A DNA stretch of 6,886 nucleotides. Source: Rhodospirillaceae bacterium. GTDB taxonomy: Bacteria > Pseudomonadota > Alphaproteobacteria > MPNO01 > UBA2964. Below, in pieces: positions 1-6,255 of this stretch. The stretch's first letter is position 1. Every line of letters starts with the position of its first letter. The stretch lies in contig PATI01000028.1 in NCBI GenBank assembly GCA_002712335.1, forward strand, positions 15,001 to 21,886, read 5' to 3'. The position numbers and the translations under genes are program-made. The notes below the pieces were generated by a model. It made no database searches. It was not told the DNA's origin and worked only from the letters and a program-made list of their open reading frames with translations.

Positions 1-11
1 ATAACGTAAGG

Positions 12-41
12 AAAACGGGGCCTATAAGCCCCGTTTTTTTT
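12..41. terminator. Intrinsic hairpin terminator, probably bidirectional
   Basis: A perfect 10-bp inverted repeat (12-21 pairs with 28-37) has a 6-nt loop and a CGGGGC/GCCCCG core. It begins about 20 nt beyond the stop codon of the UbiD-family gene, so it is well placed to end the minus-strand operon. The tract of eight T follows the stem on the plus strand (34-41), while the minus-strand transcript has only four U after the stem. The polarity therefore fits a convergent plus-strand gene ending left of the window at least as well. A shared bidirectional terminator is the simplest reading. Confidence 0.85.
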
Positions 42-59
42 ATAAGATTTTGCAAACTC

Positions 60-1484
60 TCAGTTAGGAAGTACTTTCCCAAACTTTTTATAAATTCTTT
101 CATCTAAGTCTGCGGAGTTGCGTGCGACTATTGGAAATGAATCTTTTCGACGAAAAGGAATGCAGGCGTCGACAACTACTCGTGAATTACGCGGGTCCTC
201 ATGGCTGTAACTCATTGGGTCAAGGTGCGTGCTCCAGCAACCATTTAACACTTCGACGCCATCCTGTGGATCACAACGTGTGCACATTGACCAAATGACA
301 TCGTTAAGGTTGGCCGGGTCTATGTCATCGTCAACGACAATAACCCATCGATTAGCATATGCTCCCGCATGACACTGAGAAGCTATCAGGCCGGCTTGCT
401 TTGAGTGCCCGCCATACATTTGTTTAATCGAGACAGTTAACCACATTCTACTTCCTCCTGCCTCATGGGCCCAGACGCCTTTGACCTCCGGAATACCAGC
501 GGCTTCAAGTTGGTTCCAAACTGCTCCACAACGGTATGTTCCCCTGTAGAAAGTATCATCATTTGGCGGAACGGCCGGTATCGCGCCAAGTAAAATTGGA
601 TTGTCACGGTGCATGAAGGTTTCAATACGGATAGCTGGTTGGGTGGTAGCACCGCCAGCGTAATATCCAGTCCACTCGCCAAGAGGGCCCTCCTTTATTC
701 GGTCATCTGGGTGGATGAATCCTTCAAATGCGATCTCTGCATTGGCTGGAACCGGTAGACCAGTCTTCGGCAAATTGATAATTTCTACTCCTTCACCCAA
801 TAATCCTCCAGCACAGTCATATTCATTTTTTCCGTAAGGCATCTCGAGGCCTGCTACCATAAATAATGCCGGGTGCATGCCAACAACAACAGCAATTGGA
901 CACGGCTCTCCACGGTCATGGTATTTGTTCCGTATAATGTCTCCATGTTTTCCTTTTGAAGTCATTAAGGAGGCGGTCTTAGGATCATGCGCTTGTACCC
1001 TATAGGCGCCATAATTAATCCACCCTGAGTCGGGGTCTTTCATTACAACCATGCAAGCCGTACCAATAAAGTAACCTCCGTCATGTTCATGCCATTTAGG
1101 CGTAGGAATCTTGGTAATATCAATGTTTTTCCCTTCAAAAACATTATCTAGGAGCGGGCCACCATTGACCTCAATTGGTTGATGTGTTGGTTGGTCCTTC
1201 ATGTATTTTCGCCAGTAATCAACCAAAGCAACTTCGGACTGGTCAACGGGCTCGTCTATAGCCAAGTTGATTCGAGGGACAGATGTGAGGATATTTGCTA
1301 GAACCCGATAGCCTTTGGAATAACCGGGAATGTCGTCAAACATTACGGCCGGATTTGTCATCTGCCTCATATATATATCGACAATGGCGCCTATTTCTTC
1401 CTCACGGTCTGCACCAGTTACTAGTTGAAGCTGATTATTAGCTTCCAGATCAGAGATCCAGTCCCTTAAATCTTTATTTGCCAT
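60..1484 (-). CDS. UbiD-family prenylated-FMN-dependent (de)carboxylase
   Basis: 474 residues, the usual length of the family. UbiD enzymes reversibly decarboxylate aromatic, heteroaromatic or unsaturated acids using prenylated FMN made by a UbiX partner; they are cytosolic. The catalytic set is visible and its spacing matches that known for fungal Fdc1: the INYGAYR segment gives metal ligand Asn157 and catalytic Arg162, with further ligands His180 (KGKHG) and Glu221 (NEYDCAGG), and the acidic pair Glu265/Glu270 in EGPLGEWTGYY. The PTPKWHEHDGG stretch near 127-137 is also typical. ATG at 1484 is preceded by a perfect AGGAGG at 6 nt, which fixes the start. It follows the molybdenum-hydroxylase large subunit by 37 nt, so it is probably the last gene of that operon. 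It is unlikely to be the ubiquinone-pathway UbiD, given its catabolic neighbours; the substrate is unknown. No ubiX is in the window. Confidence 0.93.
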   Translation of the reverse strand: MANKDLRDWISDLEANNQLQLVTGADREEEIGAIVDIYMRQMTNPAVMFDDIPGYSKGYRVLANILTSVPRINLAIDEPVDQSEVALVDYWRKYMKDQPTHQPIEVNGGPLLDNVFEGKNIDITKIPTPKWHEHDGGYFIGTACMVVMKDPDSGWINYGAYRVQAHDPKTASLMTSKGKHGDIIRNKYHDRGEPCPIAVVVGMHPALFMVAGLEMPYGKNEYDCAGGLLGEGVEIINLPKTGLPVPANAEIAFEGFIHPDDRIKEGPLGEWTGYYAGGATTQPAIRIETFMHRDNPILLGAIPAVPPNDDTFYRGTYRCGAVWNQLEAAGIPEVKGVWAHEAGGSRMWLTVSIKQMYGGHSKQAGLIASQCHAGAYANRWVIVVDDDIDPANLNDVIWSMCTRCDPQDGVEVLNGCWSTHLDPMSYSHEDPRNSRVVVDACIPFRRKDSFPIVARNSADLDERIYKKFGKVLPN

Positions 1485-1490
1485 CGATTA

Positions 1491-1496
1491 CCTCCT
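1491..1496 (-). promoter_or_regulatory. Consensus Shine-Dalgarno of the UbiD-family gene
   Basis: CCTCCT on the plus strand reads AGGAGG on the transcript, 6 nt before ATG at 1484. It is by far the strongest ribosome site in the window. The large-subunit gene just upstream has no clear site of its own, so the decarboxylase appears to be initiated independently of the overlap coupling used by the three preceding genes. Confidence 0.8.
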
Positions 1497-1521
1497 ATTT
1501 TACGGACCGCAAAATGCGTTA

Positions 1522-3843
1522 TCAGATTCGGTTCTCATCCAAAAGTTTCTTAAGCCTTTGCGGTGAAACCGGAACTTCAGTGACTGCGCCAGGCACGCCA
1601 ATTGCTGCATCGATAGCAGATGCTATGGCTGCTGCTGCTCCGGTAATTCCAGCCTCCCCTGCGCCCTTAATTCCAAGCGGTGTGCGAATGCTAGGGAAGT
1701 CTTCAGTCAGAAGAATTTCAGGATTAGGTGTCTCTTTGAGTGTCGGAATGAGATAGTCAGCAAATGTAACGGCTTGTGGATCCCCGTTCTCTGTATATGT
1801 GAATTCCTCTAACAACGCGCCACCAACGCCTTGCGCCAAACCACCTACCAATTGACCTTCAATCATCTTCGGATTAATTGAACGCCCTATGTCGTATGCT
1901 ATGAAAAATTTTTCAATTTCTACGCCTCCAGTACCGCGATCGACCTTTACGACCGCGATATGATGTCCATAAGGATAAGTTTGGTGGTCGATATGGAACC
2001 ACTCTTCCCCTTTAAGATATGGCTCTCTGCTGCCCCGTAATTTTGAAGTTGGAGCTAAGGCATCGGCAACTTCCCCAAGAGTAACCGATGGGCCAGCGGG
2101 GTTACCGTTGGAGTGGATAACACCATTGGTAATATCTAACAACTCGGGGTCGGTTTGTAGAAGCTCTGCCGCCATATCGAGAGCTTTGGCTCTTACAGCT
2201 TGCGCTGTTTTGCTTACGGCGGTACCGGTCAGGACGGTCGCCCGAGATGCATGCGCGCCAACGCCGTAATCAATACGGTTTGTCTGACCATGTACAACCC
2301 GAATTCGACGGTAGTCTGTACCGAGGTCTTCGGCACAAATTTGGGCCATTGCTGTTTCAAAGCCCTGTCCAAGAGAAGCACCACCCGTAACTATTTCGAC
2401 AAAGCCTCCACCATCGACGAAAATTTTAGCGCCATCAGAGGGTCCTAAACCAGATTTTTCGAAAAACATTGAAATGCCAGCACCTACCAACTCTCCTTTC
2501 CCGCGTCTTTCAGCGAGATTTTTCTGCAAATCCGTCCATCCTATTTTTTCTAAACCCTGATCAAGGAGGCCGGCGTAATCGCCTGGATCATGTTCTACCG
2601 AGTCACCGAGAACATCTAGATCTCTTCCGTAGGGCATTTCTTCAAGCGAAATCAAATTTCGCCGGCGCACCGCAATTGGATCCATTTCCATAGCTACGGC
2701 CACAGCATCCATCAAGCGCTCACGCACAAAAGTACTTTCACAGCGACCCGGGGACCGATAGGTGGCAGCCGGAGTTTTATTTGTTAGACAAAAATGGCAA
2801 ACGGACCTGTATACAGGAAACCTGTAGGGCCCAGGGAGAGTACCAGTGGTCATGTTTGCAACCCTAGTGCCATGGGTCCGTATATAACCTCCTTGGTCGA
2901 GGTATAATTCGTCATCTAATCCAATAACTTCACCATCCTCAGCAACTGCTGCACGAATGATATGACGTTGTTGACGTGAGTGGTTAGCAGCCATCAAATG
3001 TTCCTGGCGATCTTCTATCCATTTGATAGGGCGACCCAAACGCAGAGCGCCAACACAAACGAGTACATCCTCTGGGTAGAGTTCGCCTCGAATACCAAAA
3101 CCCCCTCCAGTATGGCCCTCAAATAGATGCAAGCTTGAAGCTGGACGATTTAACATTCGGCATAGAGTGTCGCGATTCCTATGAGGAACCTTTGCGGCTC
3201 CGTACATTTCCAAGATATCACGGGCAGCATCATAGCGGCCAATTGCACCGCGGCATTCCATCGGTACCCCCGTGTGTCGACTGACCTTTACGTCTACTTC
3301 AACGACTTTGTAGGCGTCTGAAAAAGTGGCTTCTATATCTCCATATCCCTGCTCAACGACTGCAGCTTCAGTTTTTGCTTGACCCTTAAAGTCTTGGGGT
3401 GGGTCATCCGCGTTGATAAGAACAGGTAGGGGCTCAATTTCAAGATTAACCAATTCGGCAGCGTCTTCCGCTGTGTATGGGTCTTCAGCAAACACGGCGG
3501 CTACCGGATCACCGACATATCGTACAAGTTCCCGCGCGAGCGGGTATTGACGAAATAGAGCGAGGGTAGGATCACTGCCTTCACGGAAGTCAATGGGCGG
3601 AATATCTTGGATGTCATCGCTTGTCCAAACAGCAACTACCCCGGGATAAGCTAATGCAGATGCAGTATCAATTGATTTTATTTTACCATGGGCATATGGA
3701 CTTCGAAAAATGCGCATGTGGAGTTGGTTCGGAAAGTTAATATCACCTACGAAACGACCTTGGCCCTTTACAAGAGGCGGATCTTCAAGCCGAACGACAC
3801 TATCTCCAAGATGTCCGAGCATTTCATTAGTGTTGCTAGCCAT
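1522..3843 (-). CDS. Xanthine-dehydrogenase-family molybdopterin-binding (large, CoxL-like) subunit
   Basis: 773 residues, typical of the separate large subunit of three-part molybdenum hydroxylases. These hydroxylate an electron-poor carbon with water-derived oxygen and pass electrons through the iron-sulfur and FAD subunits. Visible landmarks: the N-terminal a/b hammerhead domain (about 15-150), the GGGFG cofactor loop at 246-250, the active-site loop TYRSPGR at 361-367, SLGQG at 490-494, DIGRSINP at 651-658, and GAGEAG with the expected catalytic base Glu730 near the C terminus. The loop is neither AYRCSFR (form I CO dehydrogenase) nor AYRGAGR (form II), so CO oxidation is not supported. 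ATG at 3843 shares one base with the stop of the iron-sulfur gene (TAATG). No Shine-Dalgarno is evident, so translational coupling is likely. The substrate is unknown; an N-heterocycle, aldehyde or aryl/furoyl-type compound are all possible. Confidence 0.93.
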   Translation of the reverse strand: MASNTNEMLGHLGDSVVRLEDPPLVKGQGRFVGDINFPNQLHMRIFRSPYAHGKIKSIDTASALAYPGVVAVWTSDDIQDIPPIDFREGSDPTLALFRQYPLARELVRYVGDPVAAVFAEDPYTAEDAAELVNLEIEPLPVLINADDPPQDFKGQAKTEAAVVEQGYGDIEATFSDAYKVVEVDVKVSRHTGVPMECRGAIGRYDAARDILEMYGAAKVPHRNRDTLCRMLNRPASSLHLFEGHTGGGFGIRGELYPEDVLVCVGALRLGRPIKWIEDRQEHLMAANHSRQQRHIIRAAVAEDGEVIGLDDELYLDQGGYIRTHGTRVANMTTGTLPGPYRFPVYRSVCHFCLTNKTPAATYRSPGRCESTFVRERLMDAVAVAMEMDPIAVRRRNLISLEEMPYGRDLDVLGDSVEHDPGDYAGLLDQGLEKIGWTDLQKNLAERRGKGELVGAGISMFFEKSGLGPSDGAKIFVDGGGFVEIVTGGASLGQGFETAMAQICAEDLGTDYRRIRVVHGQTNRIDYGVGAHASRATVLTGTAVSKTAQAVRAKALDMAAELLQTDPELLDITNGVIHSNGNPAGPSVTLGEVADALAPTSKLRGSREPYLKGEEWFHIDHQTYPYGHHIAVVKVDRGTGGVEIEKFFIAYDIGRSINPKMIEGQLVGGLAQGVGGALLEEFTYTENGDPQAVTFADYLIPTLKETPNPEILLTEDFPSIRTPLGIKGAGEAGITGAAAAIASAIDAAIGVPGAVTEVPVSPQRLKKLLDENRI

Positions 3844-4325
3844 TAGCTTGTTGTTTTCATTTCATCGCGTGCGCTGCGCACTGCTTTTACAATATTTGCA
3901 TAACCAGTGCATCGACAAAGATTAGAAGATAAAACTTCGTCAAGATCTTCATCACTAATATTTGGTTGGCTCTCCAATATACCTGCCGCAAGCATTAGGA
4001 AACCGGGGGTGCAATAACCGCATTGAAGGGCATGATTTTCCATGAATGCCTTTTGCAGAGGGTGAAATTCATCACCTTTTGCAAGCCCTTCAACTGTGCG
4101 GATACTTTTTCCATCGGCCTGAATGCCAAACATCAGACAGGAGCGTATCGGGTTATTATCAACTAAAACTGTGCAAGCACCACAAATGCCATGTTCACAG
4201 CCAAGGTGGGTTCCAGTTTGTCCACAATGGTCCCGTATCACATCGGCCAAGGTCCAGCGAGGGTCAACTGAAACATTATAATTTTGGCCATTAATGGTAA
4301 AGTTTACGTCTCTTTTTTTATTCAT
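3843..4325 (-). CDS. [2Fe-2S] small subunit (CoxS-like) of molybdenum hydroxylase
   Basis: 160 residues, a standard length for the family. It carries two [2Fe-2S] clusters that relay electrons from the molybdenum centre to FAD. The N-terminal plant-ferredoxin-like domain supplies Cys43, Cys48, Cys51 and Cys63 (GCEHGICGACTV at 42-53). The C-terminal helical domain supplies Cys102 and Cys105 (QCGYCTPG) plus Cys137 and Cys139 (NLCRCTGY). Gln101 is the conserved residue that contacts the molybdopterin in solved homologues. All eight ligands are intact. No Tat signal is visible at the N terminus, so a cytoplasmic enzyme is likely. ATG at 4325 overlaps the stop of the FAD-subunit gene in an ATGA, with a GGAG-type ribosome site about 11 nt upstream. 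The stop overlaps the large-subunit start in TAATG. Confidence 0.96.
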   Translation of the reverse strand: MNKKRDVNFTINGQNYNVSVDPRWTLADVIRDHCGQTGTHLGCEHGICGACTVLVDNNPIRSCLMFGIQADGKSIRTVEGLAKGDEFHPLQKAFMENHALQCGYCTPGFLMLAAGILESQPNISDEDLDEVLSSNLCRCTGYANIVKAVRSARDEMKTTS

Positions 4326-5179
4326 ACTAATGTCTTCTCCAGCGCCCTGCGGACCAATGTTTCAGTTAAATCTCGACGATATTGAGCTGTTGTTGCATGA
4401 TCCTCCATGGGATCGATGAATTCGCTGGCGGCCTTTGCTGCCTTCAAGAAAGTTTCACTATTTGGGAGTTGATCTAACAGTGCATCTTCTGCGGCAGAAA
4501 TTCTCCGTGGTCGATCTTCGGCGCCCCCAATTCCTACATGAGGGTTGATTATCTTACCACTTTCCAACCTATATGTTACTAACGTCATTGAGATAGCAAA
4601 ATCCCCAGCGCGACGGCTAAACTCTTCAAAGCCATAAACTGTGTCATTACTTAGTAGTGGAATACGCACTTCCCTCAATAATTCGTCTTGCTCTAAAGAG
4701 GTGGTCATTATCGTCTCAAAGAATTCAGCAGCAGGTATATGTCTGTCGCCTTTTTTACTCGCTGCAACCATAGTGGCATCGAGGGTTGCTGCAATTAGGC
4801 ACCATTCGGAAGCAGGGTCGGAATGAGCTATACTGCCGCAAAATGTGCCTCTCTGGCGAATGGGATAGTGCGCAATATTGTGCACAACGTCAGTTAGCAA
4901 ATTACCCAAGACACCACTACATACCGGCTCGTGAAACTTTGCATGCCGCACCGTGGCACCAATTTGAAGAGAATTATCTTCTTCCTTTAGGGTATTTAAA
5001 TCATTGATATCGTTAATATCGATAAGATGTGTCGGGCGGGCAAGTCTAAAGGCCATAGTTGGCACTAAGCTCTGACCACCGGCGAGAATTCGCCCATCAT
5101 TTTGCGCGTGTTCTGACAACAGCTCTATTGCTTCATCTATCGTGGTCGGCGCGTGGTATTCAAATGCAGCAGGTTTCAT
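4322..5179 (-). CDS. FAD-binding middle subunit (CoxM-like) of molybdenum hydroxylase
   Basis: 285 residues, matching the family length. It binds FAD and passes electrons from the iron-sulfur subunit to the final acceptor. The N terminus (MKPAAFEYHAPTTIDEAIELL) is a classic start of this family and supports ATG at 5179. The two FAD pyrophosphate-binding segments are present: AGGQS at 33-37 and RGTFCGSIAHSDPASE at 110-125. In the second, a Cys (114) sits where TxGGS is common; TxCGS variants also occur in the family as I recall it. The C-terminal CO-dehydrogenase-flavoprotein domain covers about 180-283. It is the first gene of the M-S-L set and overlaps the small subunit by 4 nt (ATGA). No good Shine-Dalgarno precedes it. 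The 156-nt gap upstream may hold its promoter, though read-through from the dioxygenase gene is possible. Confidence 0.94.
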   Translation of the reverse strand: MKPAAFEYHAPTTIDEAIELLSEHAQNDGRILAGGQSLVPTMAFRLARPTHLIDINDINDLNTLKEEDNSLQIGATVRHAKFHEPVCSGVLGNLLTDVVHNIAHYPIRQRGTFCGSIAHSDPASEWCLIAATLDATMVAASKKGDRHIPAAEFFETIMTTSLEQDELLREVRIPLLSNDTVYGFEEFSRRAGDFAISMTLVTYRLESGKIINPHVGIGGAEDRPRRISAAEDALLDQLPNSETFLKAAKAASEFIDPMEDHATTAQYRRDLTETLVRRALEKTLV

Positions 5180-5204
5180 TGATCAATCATTTTGTAAAAT
5201 TCAT
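5176..5204 (-). other. Two chained mini-ORFs in the leader of the FAD-subunit gene
   Basis: Just before the FAD-subunit ATG lie two tiny frames. One starts with ATG at 5204 and encodes M-N-F-T-K before TGA. The second starts with ATG at 5190 and encodes M-I-D-Q before TGA. Each stop overlaps the next ATG as ATGA (5190-5187 and 5179-5176), so the second leads straight into the real start. Neither has a recognisable ribosome site. This could be a re-initiation leader, but in AT-rich DNA it may be chance. Confidence 0.2.
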
Positions 5205-5215
5205 GCTTAATTATA
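5203..5215 (-). promoter_or_regulatory. Candidate -10 element for the molybdenum-hydroxylase operon
   Basis: The minus strand carries an exact TATAAT at 5215-5210, about 30 nt before the FAD-subunit ATG, which would place the transcript start near 5203. No convincing -35 hexamer lies 16-18 nt upstream. The surroundings are AT-rich, so an exact match can arise by chance. Confidence 0.3.
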
Positions 5216-5266
5216 GATCACTAGAAGATATATACATTAAGATAATCATTGGGAAAACTCACCAAG

Positions 5267-5297
5267 ATTTTTATTTCAAATAAATTGAGAAAGTCAA
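5267..5297 (-). promoter_or_regulatory. Candidate promoter overlapped by a 15-bp palindrome
   Basis: On the minus strand TTGACT (5297-5292, five of six to the -35 consensus) is followed after 18 nt by TAAAAA (5273-5268, four of six to the -10 consensus). A perfect odd palindrome, TTTATTT-C-AAATAAA, occupies 5270-5284 across the spacer and -10, a usual place for a repressor operator. The palindrome is made of A and T apart from its centre. It could instead be a weak hairpin or chance. It would serve the molybdenum-hydroxylase operon with a leader of about 80 nt. Confidence 0.22.
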
Positions 5298-5335
5298 GTT
5301 CACTTAATTATATTTGGATAAGGTAAACCTCTCTA

Positions 5336-6169
5336 TCAAGGGGCAACTGGTCCGACAGTTCCTTCAATTTGCACTCTATATCCTGAGCGTACATTTGGCA
5401 GATAGTCATTAGTTGCCCGGTGCTGTGCACAGCGGTTATCCCAAAAAGCGATCGAGTTAGGTTCCCAACGAAATCGGTGGCAGAATTCCGGTAAGGCGCA
5501 GTGGTCCCATAGGAAGCGAAGAATTCCTTCGCTCTCTGTTGACGAGACCTCATTGATACGTTTCGTAAAGCTCCGATTAACAAATAAAAGTTTTCGTCCA
5601 CTTTCCGGGTGTTGAACGATTACCGGATGTGTAGCATTCGGAGTGCCTGGACCAAAGGTCGGAACTCCGTCATGCCAGGCAGTCATTCCCTCAAGATAAT
5701 TTTTCATTCGATCCGATAGTCCGTCGTAAGCCGCATACATACTCGCAAACATAGTATCCCCTCCACCGTTCGGCGGCACGGTGTGATTATACAAGATGCT
5801 CCCCAGAGGGGGTAATTCGGCACAGGACTGATCTGTGTGCCAAATATGGCCGGAAACAGTTTTCGAATTTTCATCAAAGTGGAATTTTCTGACACGTGGA
5901 TCCTCGGTAGTCGCACTATTTGTTTTTTTTCCGACATGAGATCCAATAGGCCCAAAATACTCCGCAAGCCTTACGTGGTCCTCGAAACTTATTTTTTGGT
6001 CTCGAAAAAACAGGACACAATGTTCTGTGAAGGCGCGTTTAACTTCAGCAAGCGCCAATTCTGTGAGTGGTTTTGTTAAATCAATATTACCGATCTCCGC
6101 ACCCACTGTCGGGCTCGCGGGCGTAACAGATATTGTTTTATAGGTAATATTACTGCCTATCCCATCCAT
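5336..6169 (-). CDS. TauD/TfdA-family Fe(II)/2-oxoglutarate-dependent dioxygenase
   Basis: 277 residues, close to the 280-300 usual for the family. Members couple oxidative decarboxylation of 2-oxoglutarate to hydroxylation of a substrate such as taurine, phenoxyacetates, carnitine precursors or purines. The iron triad is visible as His111 and Asp113 (WHTDQS) with His250 (CAQHRAT). The 2-oxoglutarate-binding region follows as Arg261/Arg265, at the same spacing from the distal His (11 and 15) as in E. coli TauD. GGGDTMFASMYAAYDGL (135-151) is the conserved strand after the HxD motif. ATG at 6169 precedes the usual N-terminal pattern (ISVTPASPTVGAEIGNIDL), but only a weak ribosome site is seen. 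A GATAAT at 6199-6194 could be its -10. It sits 156 nt before the molybdenum-hydroxylase genes on the same strand, so joint function is possible but unproven. No sulfonate transporter or other tau gene is nearby, so I do not call it taurine dioxygenase. Confidence 0.92.
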   Translation of the reverse strand: MDGIGSNITYKTISVTPASPTVGAEIGNIDLTKPLTELALAEVKRAFTEHCVLFFRDQKISFEDHVRLAEYFGPIGSHVGKKTNSATTEDPRVRKFHFDENSKTVSGHIWHTDQSCAELPPLGSILYNHTVPPNGGGDTMFASMYAAYDGLSDRMKNYLEGMTAWHDGVPTFGPGTPNATHPVIVQHPESGRKLLFVNRSFTKRINEVSSTESEGILRFLWDHCALPEFCHRFRWEPNSIAFWDNRCAQHRATNDYLPNVRSGYRVQIEGTVGPVAP

Positions 6170-6193
6170 ATTTATCCAGCCAGTTTAGGAAAT

Positions 6194-6224
6194 ATTATCA
6201 ACCTAATGCTAGCAAATTGCTTGC
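6194..6224 (-). promoter_or_regulatory. Inverted repeat and -10-like box upstream of the dioxygenase gene
   Basis: A 17-bp inverted repeat at 6208-6224 (plus strand GCTAGCAA-A-TTGCTTGC) has 8-base arms with a single mismatch and a one-base centre. That shape suits a dimeric regulator better than an RNA hairpin. It lies 39-55 nt before the dioxygenase ATG. A GATAAT (6199-6194 on the minus strand, five of six to TATAAT) sits 8 bases downstream of it, with no clear -35. No U-tract follows, so it is not a convincing terminator for the zinc-binding gene upstream. Confidence 0.3.
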
Positions 6225-6255
6225 AGCGGCGGAAGTCTTATACCGAATTTATGGA

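Noticed and set aside
1478..1756. Plus-strand frame of 92 codons antisense to the large subunit
   Set aside because: Its Ala/Ser-rich product is the mirror of the GAAAAIASAIDAAIG-type codons on the other strand; it has no independent support.
4046..4294. Plus-strand frame of 82 codons antisense to the iron-sulfur subunit
   Set aside because: It is a shadow of a gene with eight intact cluster ligands; no ribosome site or family resemblance.
1522..5179. Calling the three subunits coxMSL, aerobic CO dehydrogenase
   Set aside because: The order matches, but the TYRSPGR loop of the large subunit lacks the diagnostic CO-dehydrogenase motif.
5308..5601. Minus-strand frame of 97 codons
   Set aside because: It lies almost wholly inside the dioxygenase gene in another frame and shows no family motif. 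The dioxygenase motifs (His250, Arg261/265) fall in this stretch.
6170..6255. Terminator for the zinc-binding gene
   Set aside because: The only inverted repeat there has a one-base centre and no following U-tract on the minus strand, so termination is not supported.
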